From Sorangium cellulosum (GTDB taxonomy: Bacteria; Myxococcota_A; Polyangia; Polyangiales; Polyangiaceae), in assembly GCF_002950945.1 (NCBI RefSeq), contig NZ_CP012673.1, positions 3,038,001 to 3,102,000 on the forward strand: 64,000 bases of DNA. The letters are read 5' to 3'. The notes under the pieces are model-generated. The model was not told where the DNA came from. It ran no database searches and was given only the letters and a program-made list of their open reading frames with translations. This document shows, piece by piece, positions 44,846-54,600 of the stretch (position 1 is its first letter; the number at the start of each line of letters is the position of its first letter). Position numbers and translations under genes: made by a program.

Positions 44846-46321
44846 CTACTCGCCCGCTCCGCCCGCCGGCGCCGCCCCGCTCCGCTCGAGCGCCTCGAGC
44901 CGCCCGAGGAACGCGCGCCCCCTCGCCGGATCCGTCATGTACACGAACGCCGCCAGCCCCTTGAGCTGCGCCAGCGTCTCGCCCTTGCCGGGCCTCCCGA
45001 GCTCCCGGTTGCGGATCGCCGCGCGCAGCTCGCGCACCCGCTCGCGCGGGACGCGCGCCGCCGGGACAGCCTCGCTCGCGCGGTTGACGATGAGGCCTGT
45101 CACCTTCTGCCGGCTGCCCTTGCGCATCACCACGGTCTTCGCGGGATGGAGCCTGAACCCCTCGGCGCTCAGGATCTCTCGGACGCCCCGGAGCAGCGCG
45201 CCCACCGGAGCGCGCGGGCGGGAGGCGGCGCCGCCCGGCGCGCCGGGGGCCTCCGCCGCGCGCCACGAGAGCGTGAGATCGTCGGCGTAACGCGTGTAGC
45301 GAAAGCCCAGCTTGCGCGCGAGCCCGGACACGCGCCGGTCGAGGCGCAGGCAGATCGCGTTCGTGATCGCCGGCGAGGTGGGCGCGCCCTGCGGGAGCAC
45401 GCGCGGGCCGGTGGCGACGTGGAGCGTCTGCCCTCGGAACTGCACGACCTCGCGCGGCGCCTCGGTCGAGAGGAGCGCCACGAGGGTCGCCGGCCCCTCG
45501 GCCATGCCCGCCTTCCGGAGCAGCCCGCGCACGCGCCGCCACGTGACCGTCGGGAAGAAGTCCTTGATATCCACCTTGACGATCGTGTCGGCGCCCGCGT
45601 GCGCGCTGGCGTTCGTCACGATGGACCGGCTCGCCAGGAACCCGTGCGCCGCGGCGTGGACCGGGAGCTTCTCGAACAGGTTGCGGAGCGCCCAGCGCTG
45701 CGCGCGCTTGAGCTCCCGCTTCGGGGACGTGATCGTGCGCGCGCTCCCGTCCCGCTTCGGGATGAGCCAGCGCCGGTAATGCGTGCCCGTGTCGACCTCG
45801 CGGTGGTAGGCGAGCCAGCGGAGGCGCGGGATCGTCAGCCCGATCGCGCTCGCGAGCTCGGCCGCGCCGGGCAGGTCGGGGAGGCCGTGCGACCGCGCCC
45901 GCTCGCTCTGGCCGGGGACGTCGAACCTGTCCGCGCCGGCGCGATCCTGCCAGTGTACGCCCGCGCCGAGGTGGTTGATGTGCGTGGCGACGTAGGCCTC
46001 CCACGCGAGGCGGCGCAGGGCGCGCCGCTCCTTCGCCTCGACCTTCTTGCGCTCCTTGTACTGGGCGCGCTCCCGGTCCGACATCGCCTTGGGGTCGCCG
46101 GCGGCGACGGCGCCGCGGGCCGTGAGCTCGGCGCTCACCCACGCGTCGATCCCGCCCGCCTCGGCGATCGCCTTCCAGCGTGCGACGCGCTCCTCGTGGG
46201 CGGCGCGGCGCGCTTCCACGTTCCCGCTGCGGGCGCTGGCGCCGCCAGGGCTCGGCGCCGTCGCGACGGGGAGGACGGCGGGGGCTCGGGCCTGGACGGC
46301 CTTGTCGATCTTCGCGGTCAT
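44846..46321 (-). CDS. Retron reverse transcriptase
   Basis: 491 residues. Retron RT features are clear: NASAH at 237-241 (the NAxxH box), DIKDFFP at 251-257 (first catalytic Asp), LPQGAPTSP at 309-317, the YADD catalytic motif at 345-348 and VTGLIVN at 407-413, the VTG box that recognises the msr RNA. A basic and Ala-rich N-terminal extension of about 150 residues precedes the RT domain, as I recall for the long RTs of myxobacterial retrons such as Mx162 (about 485 residues). The msr-msd RNA lies directly upstream on the same strand. It makes msDNA, a branched RNA-DNA hybrid; retrons commonly act in phage defence with an effector, but none is fused here. Confidence 0.93.
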   Translation of the reverse strand: MTAKIDKAVQARAPAVLPVATAPSPGGASARSGNVEARRAAHEERVARWKAIAEAGGIDAWVSAELTARGAVAAGDPKAMSDRERAQYKERKKVEAKERRALRRLAWEAYVATHINHLGAGVHWQDRAGADRFDVPGQSERARSHGLPDLPGAAELASAIGLTIPRLRWLAYHREVDTGTHYRRWLIPKRDGSARTITSPKRELKRAQRWALRNLFEKLPVHAAAHGFLASRSIVTNASAHAGADTIVKVDIKDFFPTVTWRRVRGLLRKAGMAEGPATLVALLSTEAPREVVQFRGQTLHVATGPRVLPQGAPTSPAITNAICLRLDRRVSGLARKLGFRYTRYADDLTLSWRAAEAPGAPGGAASRPRAPVGALLRGVREILSAEGFRLHPAKTVVMRKGSRQKVTGLIVNRASEAVPAARVPRERVRELRAAIRNRELGRPGKGETLAQLKGLAAFVYMTDPARGRAFLGRLEALERSGAAPAGGAGE

Positions 46322-46413
46322 GTCTCGATGGAAGCGGGGTGATGGGTCACGACGGAAGCGGCCGCTAAACCAGCCGCCGGCTCGCCCATCGCGGGTTCAT
46401 GCCGGCGGGTTCA

Positions 46414-46685
46414 TGTCACCAAGAGAGGCCCCGAGCGCATCACCTTCTTCCCTGGGGCACGGTAGCCTCACCGGTTCTCCGGCTAGACCGGCTCTACGGC
46501 GCCGGGAGAAACGGCGGTTGCGAGGTTGTCTCAGCTCTCCCGGCGCCGTAGAGCCGGTCTAGCCGAAGAGAACCAAGAACAGGCTACCTTGCGGAGAGTG
46601 ACTGGCGGTTCCTCCAGAGCGGCGCGACGCCGCTCCTACGCTCAAGGCGTGGAGGCTGGTGCGTTCAGAACCTCTCCTGGCAACA
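46414..46685 (-). ncRNA. Retron msr-msd RNA
   Basis: The expected order a1-msr-msd-a2-RT is present on the minus strand. a1 is at 46668-46685 and a2 at 46414-46431; their 18 positions pair throughout if G-U pairs are allowed. Next to a1 the msr part has two hairpins (46617-46635, stem GAGCGGC/GCCGCTC, and about 46632-46654 with one bulge). The msd part is a long stem (46461-46588) whose centre is 30 bp perfect. The branch guanosine should lie shortly after a1, in TGAACGCACCAGC read on the minus strand, but the exact G cannot be chosen by eye. A predicted msDNA of roughly 150-165 bases resembles Mx162. Confidence 0.88.
46480..46565. repeat. 30-bp perfect inverted repeat forming the msd stem
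   Basis: Left arm 46480-46509 (starting CGGCTAGACCGGCTC) and right arm 46536-46565 (ending GAGCCGGTCTAGCCG) are exact reverse complements, separated by a 26-base loop. Outside the perfect arms the pairing resumes as GGTTCTC/GAGAACC (46473-46479 with 46568-46574) and GGTAGCCT/AGGCTACC (46461-46468 with 46581-46588). This is the hairpin that would be copied into the single-stranded DNA of the retron. Confidence 0.95.
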
Positions 46686-46729
46686 CGAGTCGTATCTGTC
46701 CCTCGACCTCCCTCTCTCCCTTCCTCGCG

Positions 46730-48649
46730 TCACGCCGAGGACGCGCCCTCGTCGACGAACCCGGACGATGTTAGCGCATCCAGGCGCTTGAAATACGCGT
46801 CGCGCGCTTCGCCGTCCGTGTCAAACCAAATGCGCTGATGGCGCGGCGGCTCGGTGCGCGCTCCCCACGAAAGGTGCACCACGCGGTCGTCCAGCGAGAC
46901 GCGATAGACCACCTCCGCGCCCGAGGCGTCGCGGCGCACGTAGGTGCGCGTCTCGGCGTGGATCAGCGACCGCCCCTCGGCGGTCTGCCGCAGGGCGTCC
47001 TTCTCGGCGCGGTCCCGGGCGTAGGCCACGCGGAGCGCGATCATGTGCTCGCACGGGCCCTCCCGGAGGCCGCTCCGGCGGAACGTCGGGCAGCTGCACC
47101 ACGCGTCCGACACGCGGCCCTCGAGGTCCATCGTGAAGCGGGGCGAGAAGTCGCGGTGCGCCTCGCGATCCGCGACCTCGCCGTGGATCTCGGTGCCCTC
47201 GCCGGCGATCTCGTGCACCTTGGTGGGCCTCACCGCGCCCGGCGCGCCGAGCAGGCGGTGGGCCGCGGCCTCCCGGGGCGAGCTGTAGCGGATCTCGCGC
47301 TCGTCGACCGGCTCGGCGAACAGCTCGCGCGGGCGGTAGACGCGGCGCGCGACGTCGTAGAGCACCCGGCCGCGCAGGCACTCGAGCTGCAGCGCCGCGC
47401 GCGCGTCCTCGGCGCTGCCGCCGGCCACGAGCGCGGACAGCGGGAGCGGCCCCCGCTCGCGCAGGAGGGCGAGCTGCTTGCCGGCGATCGCGTCGAGCGC
47501 CGCGCGCGCGCTTGCAACGTCGCGCGCGCCGCGCGCATCGCGCCCGTTGCCCCCTTCGGCCGAGGCGCGCGGCATCAGCGCGTCGAACGAGGCCGCGCTG
47601 GCCCAGCTGCTGTCGGTCCAGCCCGTGAGCGCGACGGTCAGCGTGGCGCGGCCGAGATCGAGCACCCAGAAGACCGGCAGCCCGGGGCCCCGGAGCTCGG
47701 CGCGCGCGCTCCGCACGTGCGGCAAGAGGCGCGAGAGCGCGAGCAGCCGCTGCCGGCCGAAGGTCCTGACCACGCGCGGCGGCCCCTCGTACGGCGGGCC
47801 GTGGCCCTCGAGGAGGATCTCCCAGGGCTCCAGGAGGAGGCGCGGCGGCTGGCCGGGGACGAGCTCGAAGCGCAGGCCGCGGGGCGGCTTCTTCGCCTTG
47901 CGGGTGCGGAGGACGAAGAGCGCGTTGTAGAGATCGATCGGGGCGAGCTCGCACGAGACGGCCGGGAGCGTCGCCGCCGACTGCACCTGGAGGAAGCCGC
48001 GGAGCCACGTCGCCGGGACCTCGAGCGAGCGCTCGACCGGCGCCGCCGCGCCGCCGCGGGCCGGGACCGCCGTGCCCGCGTCGAGCTCCACCTTCGTGTA
48101 GACGCGCAGGCGGTCGATCTGCTCGACGACGCGCGGCGAGAGGTCGACGAAGGCGGTGCCGTGGGCCGCCTCGCGGCCCGCGAAGAGGTCGTTGGAGAAC
48201 GCGAGCCGGGCGTAGGCGCTCTCGTCCCGGGAGAAGACCTCGATCGAGACCTCGTCCGGGTGCACCGTGAGCACCGGATCGAGCGCGCCGGGCGCGTTCG
48301 GCCTCGCTCCCGCGCCGGCGCCCTGCCGCGCGTCGTCGGGGAAGGCGCCCTCGAGGAACGCCTTCTGCGCCTCCCAGATGGCCGCCGTCGCCTTCTTGCC
48401 CTGCTTCATCAGGTAGGCGAGGTACGCGGTGCGGTCCCTGCCCCGGTACCGGAGGTCGCTCTCCAGGATCGTCGCCAGCGCGGCCATGGCGTCGCGGAAG
48501 AGCGCCGCGTCGCGGACGGCGCCGCGCACGCCCACCGGGCCGCGGGCGCTGTCCAGGGAGAGGCGCACGCTCGACTGGAGCGGCGCGGCGGCGAGCTCGC
48601 TCGGCGCGGCGTACCGGAGGTGGATCGGGCGTGCGAGGGCCGCCGTCAT
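46730..48649 (-). CDS. SWIM zinc-finger protein with WGR-like C-terminus
   Basis: 639 residues from ATG 48649. The SWIM finger CxCx(n)CxH is formed by Cys518, Cys520, Cys533 and His535 (WCSCPTFRRS then GPCEHM). After it, residues about 570-639 look like a WGR-type domain (VYRVSLDDRVVHLSWGAR, then F-DTDGEARDAYFKRLD). The first 500 residues have no family I recognise. SWIM domains bind DNA or protein; the E. coli yehQ product is a SWIM protein encoded near the WGR-domain gene molR/yehI and provides a loose parallel. ATGA overlap with the WD40-HEAT gene upstream shows translational coupling. The retron a1 element begins 44 bases after this stop. Confidence 0.82.
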   Translation of the reverse strand: MTAALARPIHLRYAAPSELAAAPLQSSVRLSLDSARGPVGVRGAVRDAALFRDAMAALATILESDLRYRGRDRTAYLAYLMKQGKKATAAIWEAQKAFLEGAFPDDARQGAGAGARPNAPGALDPVLTVHPDEVSIEVFSRDESAYARLAFSNDLFAGREAAHGTAFVDLSPRVVEQIDRLRVYTKVELDAGTAVPARGGAAAPVERSLEVPATWLRGFLQVQSAATLPAVSCELAPIDLYNALFVLRTRKAKKPPRGLRFELVPGQPPRLLLEPWEILLEGHGPPYEGPPRVVRTFGRQRLLALSRLLPHVRSARAELRGPGLPVFWVLDLGRATLTVALTGWTDSSWASAASFDALMPRASAEGGNGRDARGARDVASARAALDAIAGKQLALLRERGPLPLSALVAGGSAEDARAALQLECLRGRVLYDVARRVYRPRELFAEPVDEREIRYSSPREAAAHRLLGAPGAVRPTKVHEIAGEGTEIHGEVADREAHRDFSPRFTMDLEGRVSDAWCSCPTFRRSGLREGPCEHMIALRVAYARDRAEKDALRQTAEGRSLIHAETRTYVRRDASGAEVVYRVSLDDRVVHLSWGARTEPPRHQRIWFDTDGEARDAYFKRLDALTSSGFVDEGASSA

Positions 48650-51600
48650 GGGGTGACTCCGTCGGGGTTCTCGGGCGGCGGGGCGGGCGCGTTCGCCCGC
48701 TGCCGCGCGTGATCGTTCGCCGCCCTGCGCTTCGCGCGGCGGTAGGCGCGGTACGCGGCCTTGCGGACCGCGACGTCGGCCGCCTTCTTGTCGAACGCGA
48801 TCGCGGCCAGCGCCTCGAGCGCGCGCTCGCCGCCGGCGCGGCCGAGCGCCGCGATCGCGTCGAGGCGCGCCGCGGCGTCGCCGCCGCCCTGCGCGAGCGC
48901 GATCAGCGGGGCGACGGCGCCGCGGGCGAGCAGCGACGGCAGCGCGAGGCGCCGGCCCGGCTCGCTGGCGGCGAGCGCCGAGAGCGCCTCGGGCGAGGCG
49001 GCGCGCGCGGTCGCCTCGAACGCGACGGGGTCGAACGGCCGCACCGCCGCCGCCCGCGCCGCCGCGGCGTCCGGCGCGAGCGCGGCGAGCGCGGCGGACG
49101 CCGCCGCCCGGACGCCGGCGTCCATGTCCGCGAGCGCGCCGGTGAGCGCCTCCGCGACGCCCGGGCGCGGCGCGCCGCCGCCGGCGGAGAGCGCCCCGAG
49201 CGCGCGCGCGGCCTCGCGGCGGATCTCGCCGGGCGCGCCGCCGTCCGAGAGCAGCGCGGCGAGCGCGGGCGCCGCGTCCGTCGCCCCGGCGCGCGCCGCC
49301 GCCCAGAGGATCTCGCGCCAGGCCGCGGCCTCGCCGTCGCGCGCCTCGCCGTGCGCGGCCGACCAGCGCTCCCTGGCGCGCTGCGCCGCGGCGGCGAGCG
49401 CCCGGGCGAGGGCCTCGCGCGACCCCTCCGCGGCGGCCCCGGCCCCGATGAGGCGCGCGGCCTCCTGCCGCGCCGCCGCGCGATCGTCCTCGAGCATGCG
49501 CTCGAGGGCGGCCCCCGGCAGCGCCCCGCGGCGGAGCAGGCCCATCGCGAGCCGCTGGCGCAGCGCCTCGTCCTTGAGCGCGGCGAGCCGCGGCAGGAGC
49601 TCCGCGGGCGCGGCCTCCGCGGCGAGGTAACTCGCCGCCGGGCTGGCGATGTCGTCGTGCTCGCTCCCCACCGCGATGAGCTCGACGCGCGTCCGCTCGC
49701 CCGGGAACAGCTTCTCCAGCGCCTTGCGCGCGCCCTTGCGGACCTCGGCGCTCCGCGCGTCGAGCGCGCGGGCGAGCGCGGCCTCGGCGGCCGGATCCCC
49801 GAGCAAGCCGAGCTCGTTCACCGCGACGACGCGGAGCCGATCGGGCGTGTCGCCGGCGCGCACGAGCTCCTCGAGCAGCACGCGGGCGCGTTCCCCGCCG
49901 ATCCAGCGCACGCCCCTCGCCGCCGACTCGCGGAGGTCGATCGCGTCCGCGTGGAGCGCCTGCTCGACGCGCTCCGAGACGCGCCGGCGGAGGCCCTCGC
50001 CCTCGAGCTTCGGCGCGATGCGGCCGAGCGCCTCGATCGCGGCGGCCTGCATGCTCGTTTCGACGGAGGGGGCGGCGGACGCCGACCCCCGACCCACGTT
50101 GATCAGCGTATCCTTGTCGCCGCCGGCGGCGACCGCCTCGAGCTCGTCCAGGGCGCGGGCGTCGCCGAGCGTGCCGAGCGCGAGCAGCGCCCGCTCCCGC
50201 TCCCCGGCCTCGCCCGCGCGCACGAAGAGCAGGAGCGGCCGCAGCGCCGCCGCGAGGCCCCTCGCGGCCAGCCCCTCGGCGGCGGGCAAGAGGAGCTCGC
50301 GCGTGCCCGCCCGCACCACCGCCTCGAGCGGGCCCGTGGGGGCTCCCTTGTCGCTCACGCGCTTCGCGTACGACGTCACCGCGGCGACGCGCGTGGGGAG
50401 ATCCCGGTCCGAGAACAGCGCGGCGAGCAGATCGTTCTGCGCGGGATCGTCGCCGAGATCGAGCTCGCGCGCCGCGGCGAGGCGGAGCGCCGGATCCTTG
50501 GCGCGCGCCGCGGCGGTGAGGAACCCGAGCGCGCGCGCCGCGTCGCGCTTGTCGCGCTCGCGCCCCTGGTCGACGATCTCGAGGCAGGCCTTGAGCGCCG
50601 CGCCCCGGACCTCGGCGGCCTCGTCCTCGAAGCGCGCCGCGAGGGGGCCCGTGGCCTCGACGTTCCGCGTGCTCCCGAGGGCGCGCGCCAGCGCGGCGCG
50701 ATCCGCCGGCGCGGCGGCCTCCTCCATGCGCGCGGCGAGCGCCCGCACCGCAGCGCCGCTCGCGAGCGCGACGAGCGCCTCGCGGGCGCGCGCCGCCGCC
50801 GCGGGCGCGCCCTCGCGCAGGAACGCCGCGAGCACGTCGACCGCGCGATCGTCCCGGCGGCGGGCGAGCAGCTCCGCCGCGCGGAGGCGCAGGTCCTCGT
50901 GGTCGCTCTCCATCGCCCGGCAGAGCGCCGGCACGATGCGGGGGTCGCTCGACGACGCGAGGCGCTCGAGCACGCCGATGCGCAGGTCGGCGTGGTCGCT
51001 GCCGAGCGCCGCGAGCAGCGGCTCGAGGCTGCCCTTCGGGCAGAGCCGCTCCAGGAGCTCGAAGGCGTAGCGGCGCACGTCCGGGAGCGGCGAGCTCAGC
51101 GCGCGTACGACCTCGGGGCGCGCCTCGTCGCCGCGCGCGGCGATCTCGTCGAGCGCCGCCCGCGCCACGTCGGCCGAGGCCGACGCGAGCCCGAGCGCGA
51201 GCGGCTCGTTCGCGCCCGGCGGGAAGAGCGCCTTGAGCCCCGCGAACGCCGCCTTGCGGACGAGGTGGTGCGGGTCGTCGAGCGCGCGGACGAGCGGCGG
51301 GATCGCCGCCGTCGCGCTGACGTGCCCCTTCGCGCAGAGGTCGACGATCCGGTCGATGGAGTCGCGGCGCGTGCGGTGCCCCTCGTCGTCGCCCGGCGCG
51401 ACTTGCCTGAGCAGGCCCATGTACGCGCCGAACGCGAGCCACCTGAGCCGGCGCTGCTCGCCCTCCGGCACCACGTCGGCGCTCGCCTTCCCGCCAGCTC
51501 TCGGCTCGGTCTGGGCGAAGAGGGCGAAGAGGCGGCGGAGCCACCCCTTCGCGGGCGTCGTGTCGGTCTCCGCCGCGGCGCGCGGGGTCGTGTCCGCCGC

Positions 51601-54600
51601 GACGGGCGCCCCCGCGGGGCGCAGCGCGGTCACCCGCTTGACCTCGCGGAAGTACTCGATCGGTTTGCGCCGGAGGCGGAGCACCTGCGCGGCCGCGTAG
51701 CGCTGCTCCGCGCTGTCGCTCGCGAGCGCCTCGGCGAGGCCGACGAGCAGCCGGCCGCGCGCGACCTCGGGCGGCCACTCCTTCATGCTTCCCGCCTTGT
51801 CCCCGTCGGCCGCGCGCTCGCCGCTCCCGTCCGGCGCCGCTGTGGTGGCGTCGGGGCGCGGGGGCATCAGCACCTCGATGAGGTGCGCCAGGTACGCCTC
51901 CGGATCGACGCGCAGCTCCAGCGCGCGCGCGGCGGCGAAGCGCACGTCGGTGCGCTGCGACGAGAGCGCGCTCGTCAGGAGGTCCGGCGGGTCGCCGCGG
52001 CGGAACGCCCTGAGGTCGCGCGCGAGCACGATCGCGAAGACGATCTCCTGGACCTCGCGCGCGCTGTCCTCGAGGCCCTGCAGCATGCCCCCGTAGCCCT
52101 CGGGGCCGAGCGCCGCGAACGACATGATCGTCGCGATGCGGATGGGCGGGTGCTCGTGGCGCAGCGTGCCCGTGAGCACCGGCAGCGCCCGCACGTCGCC
52201 GAGCCGCGCGAGCCCGTCGGCGGCCCACGACCGCACGGCGACGTCGGCGTGGCCCATCGCGTCGAGCAGGTAGCCCTCGTCGCCGCGGCGGGCGGCCATC
52301 GCGAGCCCGCGCGCCGCCTGCTCGCGCACGTCGGGGTAGTCGTCCTTGAGCAGCTCGGTGGCGAAGTACTTGACGAGGCGCGGCGAGCCCAGCGTCGCCA
52401 GCGCGGTCGACGCGCGGGCGCGGAGCGGGCCGACGATCTGGATCGGCAGCTCCTTCAGCAGCTGCTTGTCGGCGAGCAGCGCCCGCATCGGGTTGATGAG
52501 CTGCTCGTCGCGCCGGGCGGCGCAGAGCTCGGCCGCGCGCACCCGGAGGTCGAGGTGGCTCGACTGCAGGCCGATGTGGAGCGGCCCCGCCTCGCCGGGC
52601 AGGAGCTTGTCGAGCGCCTCGATCGCCGCGGCGCGCGGCCCCGCGTGGTCGTCCTCGAGCAGCCGGACGAGGGCGCTGCGCGCGGCCTCGCTCGCCGCCC
52701 CGCGCGCGGCCCCCCGCGCGCCGCTCTCGCGCACCGACGGGTGGATCGACGCCATCGCGGCGAGGTGCGGCTCCACGGCGGCCTTGCCGCGCAGCTTCAC
52801 CACGGCGTCGTACGCGGCCTGGGCCACGCCGGCGTCGCGGTCGCCGATCGCGGCGTGCAGCCGCTCCGCGGCCCAGGCCTCCCCGCCGTGCGCCTTGAGC
52901 TCCTCGACCGCGCGCAGGCGCAGGTCGGGGAACCGCGCGAGCAGGGCGCGGTCGAGCGCCTTCTGCGGGTCCGCGGTGTGCCACGACCACAACGTCCGGA
53001 ACGCCTCGCCGCGGACCTTGGGCGACTCGTCCTCGATCGCGTCGGCGAGCAGCGACTCGGCCTCGGGCGGGCGGGCGCCCTCGCCGGCGACCTTCACCAG
53101 CCGGTCGAGCCCGCGGACGCGGATGTCCTCCTGCGAGGAGCGCAGCGACGCCTCGGCCACGGCGAGCGGGGCGGAAGGCTCGAGCCGCGTGTAGGCGTCG
53201 AGCGCCGCGGCGCGCACCGACCCGTCGGCGTCGTCGAGCATCCAGATGAGCCGCTTCTCGGCCCGGGTGTCGCGGAGCTCGGCGAGCGCGGTCGCCGCCT
53301 GCCTCCGCAGCGCCGGGTCCTCCTCGCGCGTGAGCTGCAGCAGCGCGCCGAGGGCGCGCGTGTCCCCGAGCTGCGCGAGCCCGCGCGCGCCGCGCACGGC
53401 CGTGTCCGGCGTGCGGCACGCCATCGCGGTGAGCAGCGGCTCGAGGTCGGCCTCGGCGGGCTCGCCCCCCGGGCTCCCCACGCCGGGGATCCTCGCGCGC
53501 GCGGCCTGGATCCGCGCCTCGTCGGCCTCCTTGGCCTCCTTGGCCTTCCCCTTGGCCTCGGGGGCCGGCGGCTCGTCGCCTGCTTCGCGGGCGCGCCGCC
53601 GCAGCACCTCGGCCGCGCGCCGCGCGATGTCGAGCGCAGCGCGGCCGAGGTCCTCGTCGCGGGCCTCGAGCGCGTGCGCGAGCGGCCGGCGCTCCAGCAC
53701 CTTCGCCGCGAACGCGATCCGGCGCACCTCGGCGTCCGCGTCGTCGAGCGCGCGCGCCGCGATCGGCGCGAACGCCGGGGCCGAGAGCCAGCCCGCGAGC
53801 GCGGCGCGGACGAGCGCCTCGACCCGGAGGTCGGCCGGGCCGCGCTCGAACGCGGCGCGGAGCGGCTCCGGGCTGCCCGGCTGGATCCTCTCCAGCGCGT
53901 CGAGCGCCGTCAGCCGCACCGACGCGTCGCGGGCGGCGAGCTTGTCGGCGATGAGCCCCGGGATGAGCGGCGAGCTGCCGTAGAGCTTGCCGATCTCGAC
54001 GAGCGCCCGGCGCTGCACGTCCGCCGCGCGTGCCTCGAGCCCCGCCCGCAGCGGGACGAGGGGCGCGTCGCGGTCGAGCGCGCGGAGCGCCTCGAGCGCG
54101 GCGGAGCGGACGGCCGCGTGCTCGTCGTCGAGCGCCTCGCGGAGCTTCGCGCGCGCGCCGCGGCGCCCGTTCGCCCCGAGCTCGCGGGCGGCGAGCGCGC
54201 GCACCTCGGCGTCCCGGTCCGATCGGAGCGCGCGCAGCGCGGCCTCGAGCGCCTCGGGCTCGTCGAGCGCCGCGAGCGTCCTGACCGCGCCCTCGCGGGC
54301 CGGCCGCGCGCCGGCGAGCGCCTGGGCGAGCGCGTCGAAGCCGTGCGCGAGCTCGCCGGCGCCGTCCGCCGGTGCGCCCGACGCGTCGATCGGGAAGCGC
54401 CACACCGTGCGCCGATCGCCCGCGGCGAAGACGGCCCCGAGCTCGTCGCCCGCGTCCCCCGACCCGCGGCCGGCCTGCGGCCTCGCCCCCTTGCGCGCGC
54501 CGCGCGGGGGCGGCGCGAGCGCGAGCGCGTGGAGCGGCTCCGCGCTCGTCTCGAGCGTGCGCGGCTTGCGCCGGTCCTCGAGCCGATGGATGCGGATCGC

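Noticed and set aside
44742..46142. A second leftward 466-codon frame inside the reverse transcriptase
   Set aside because: It is an out-of-frame Arg-rich shadow of the RT gene, which has all catalytic motifs in the chosen frame.
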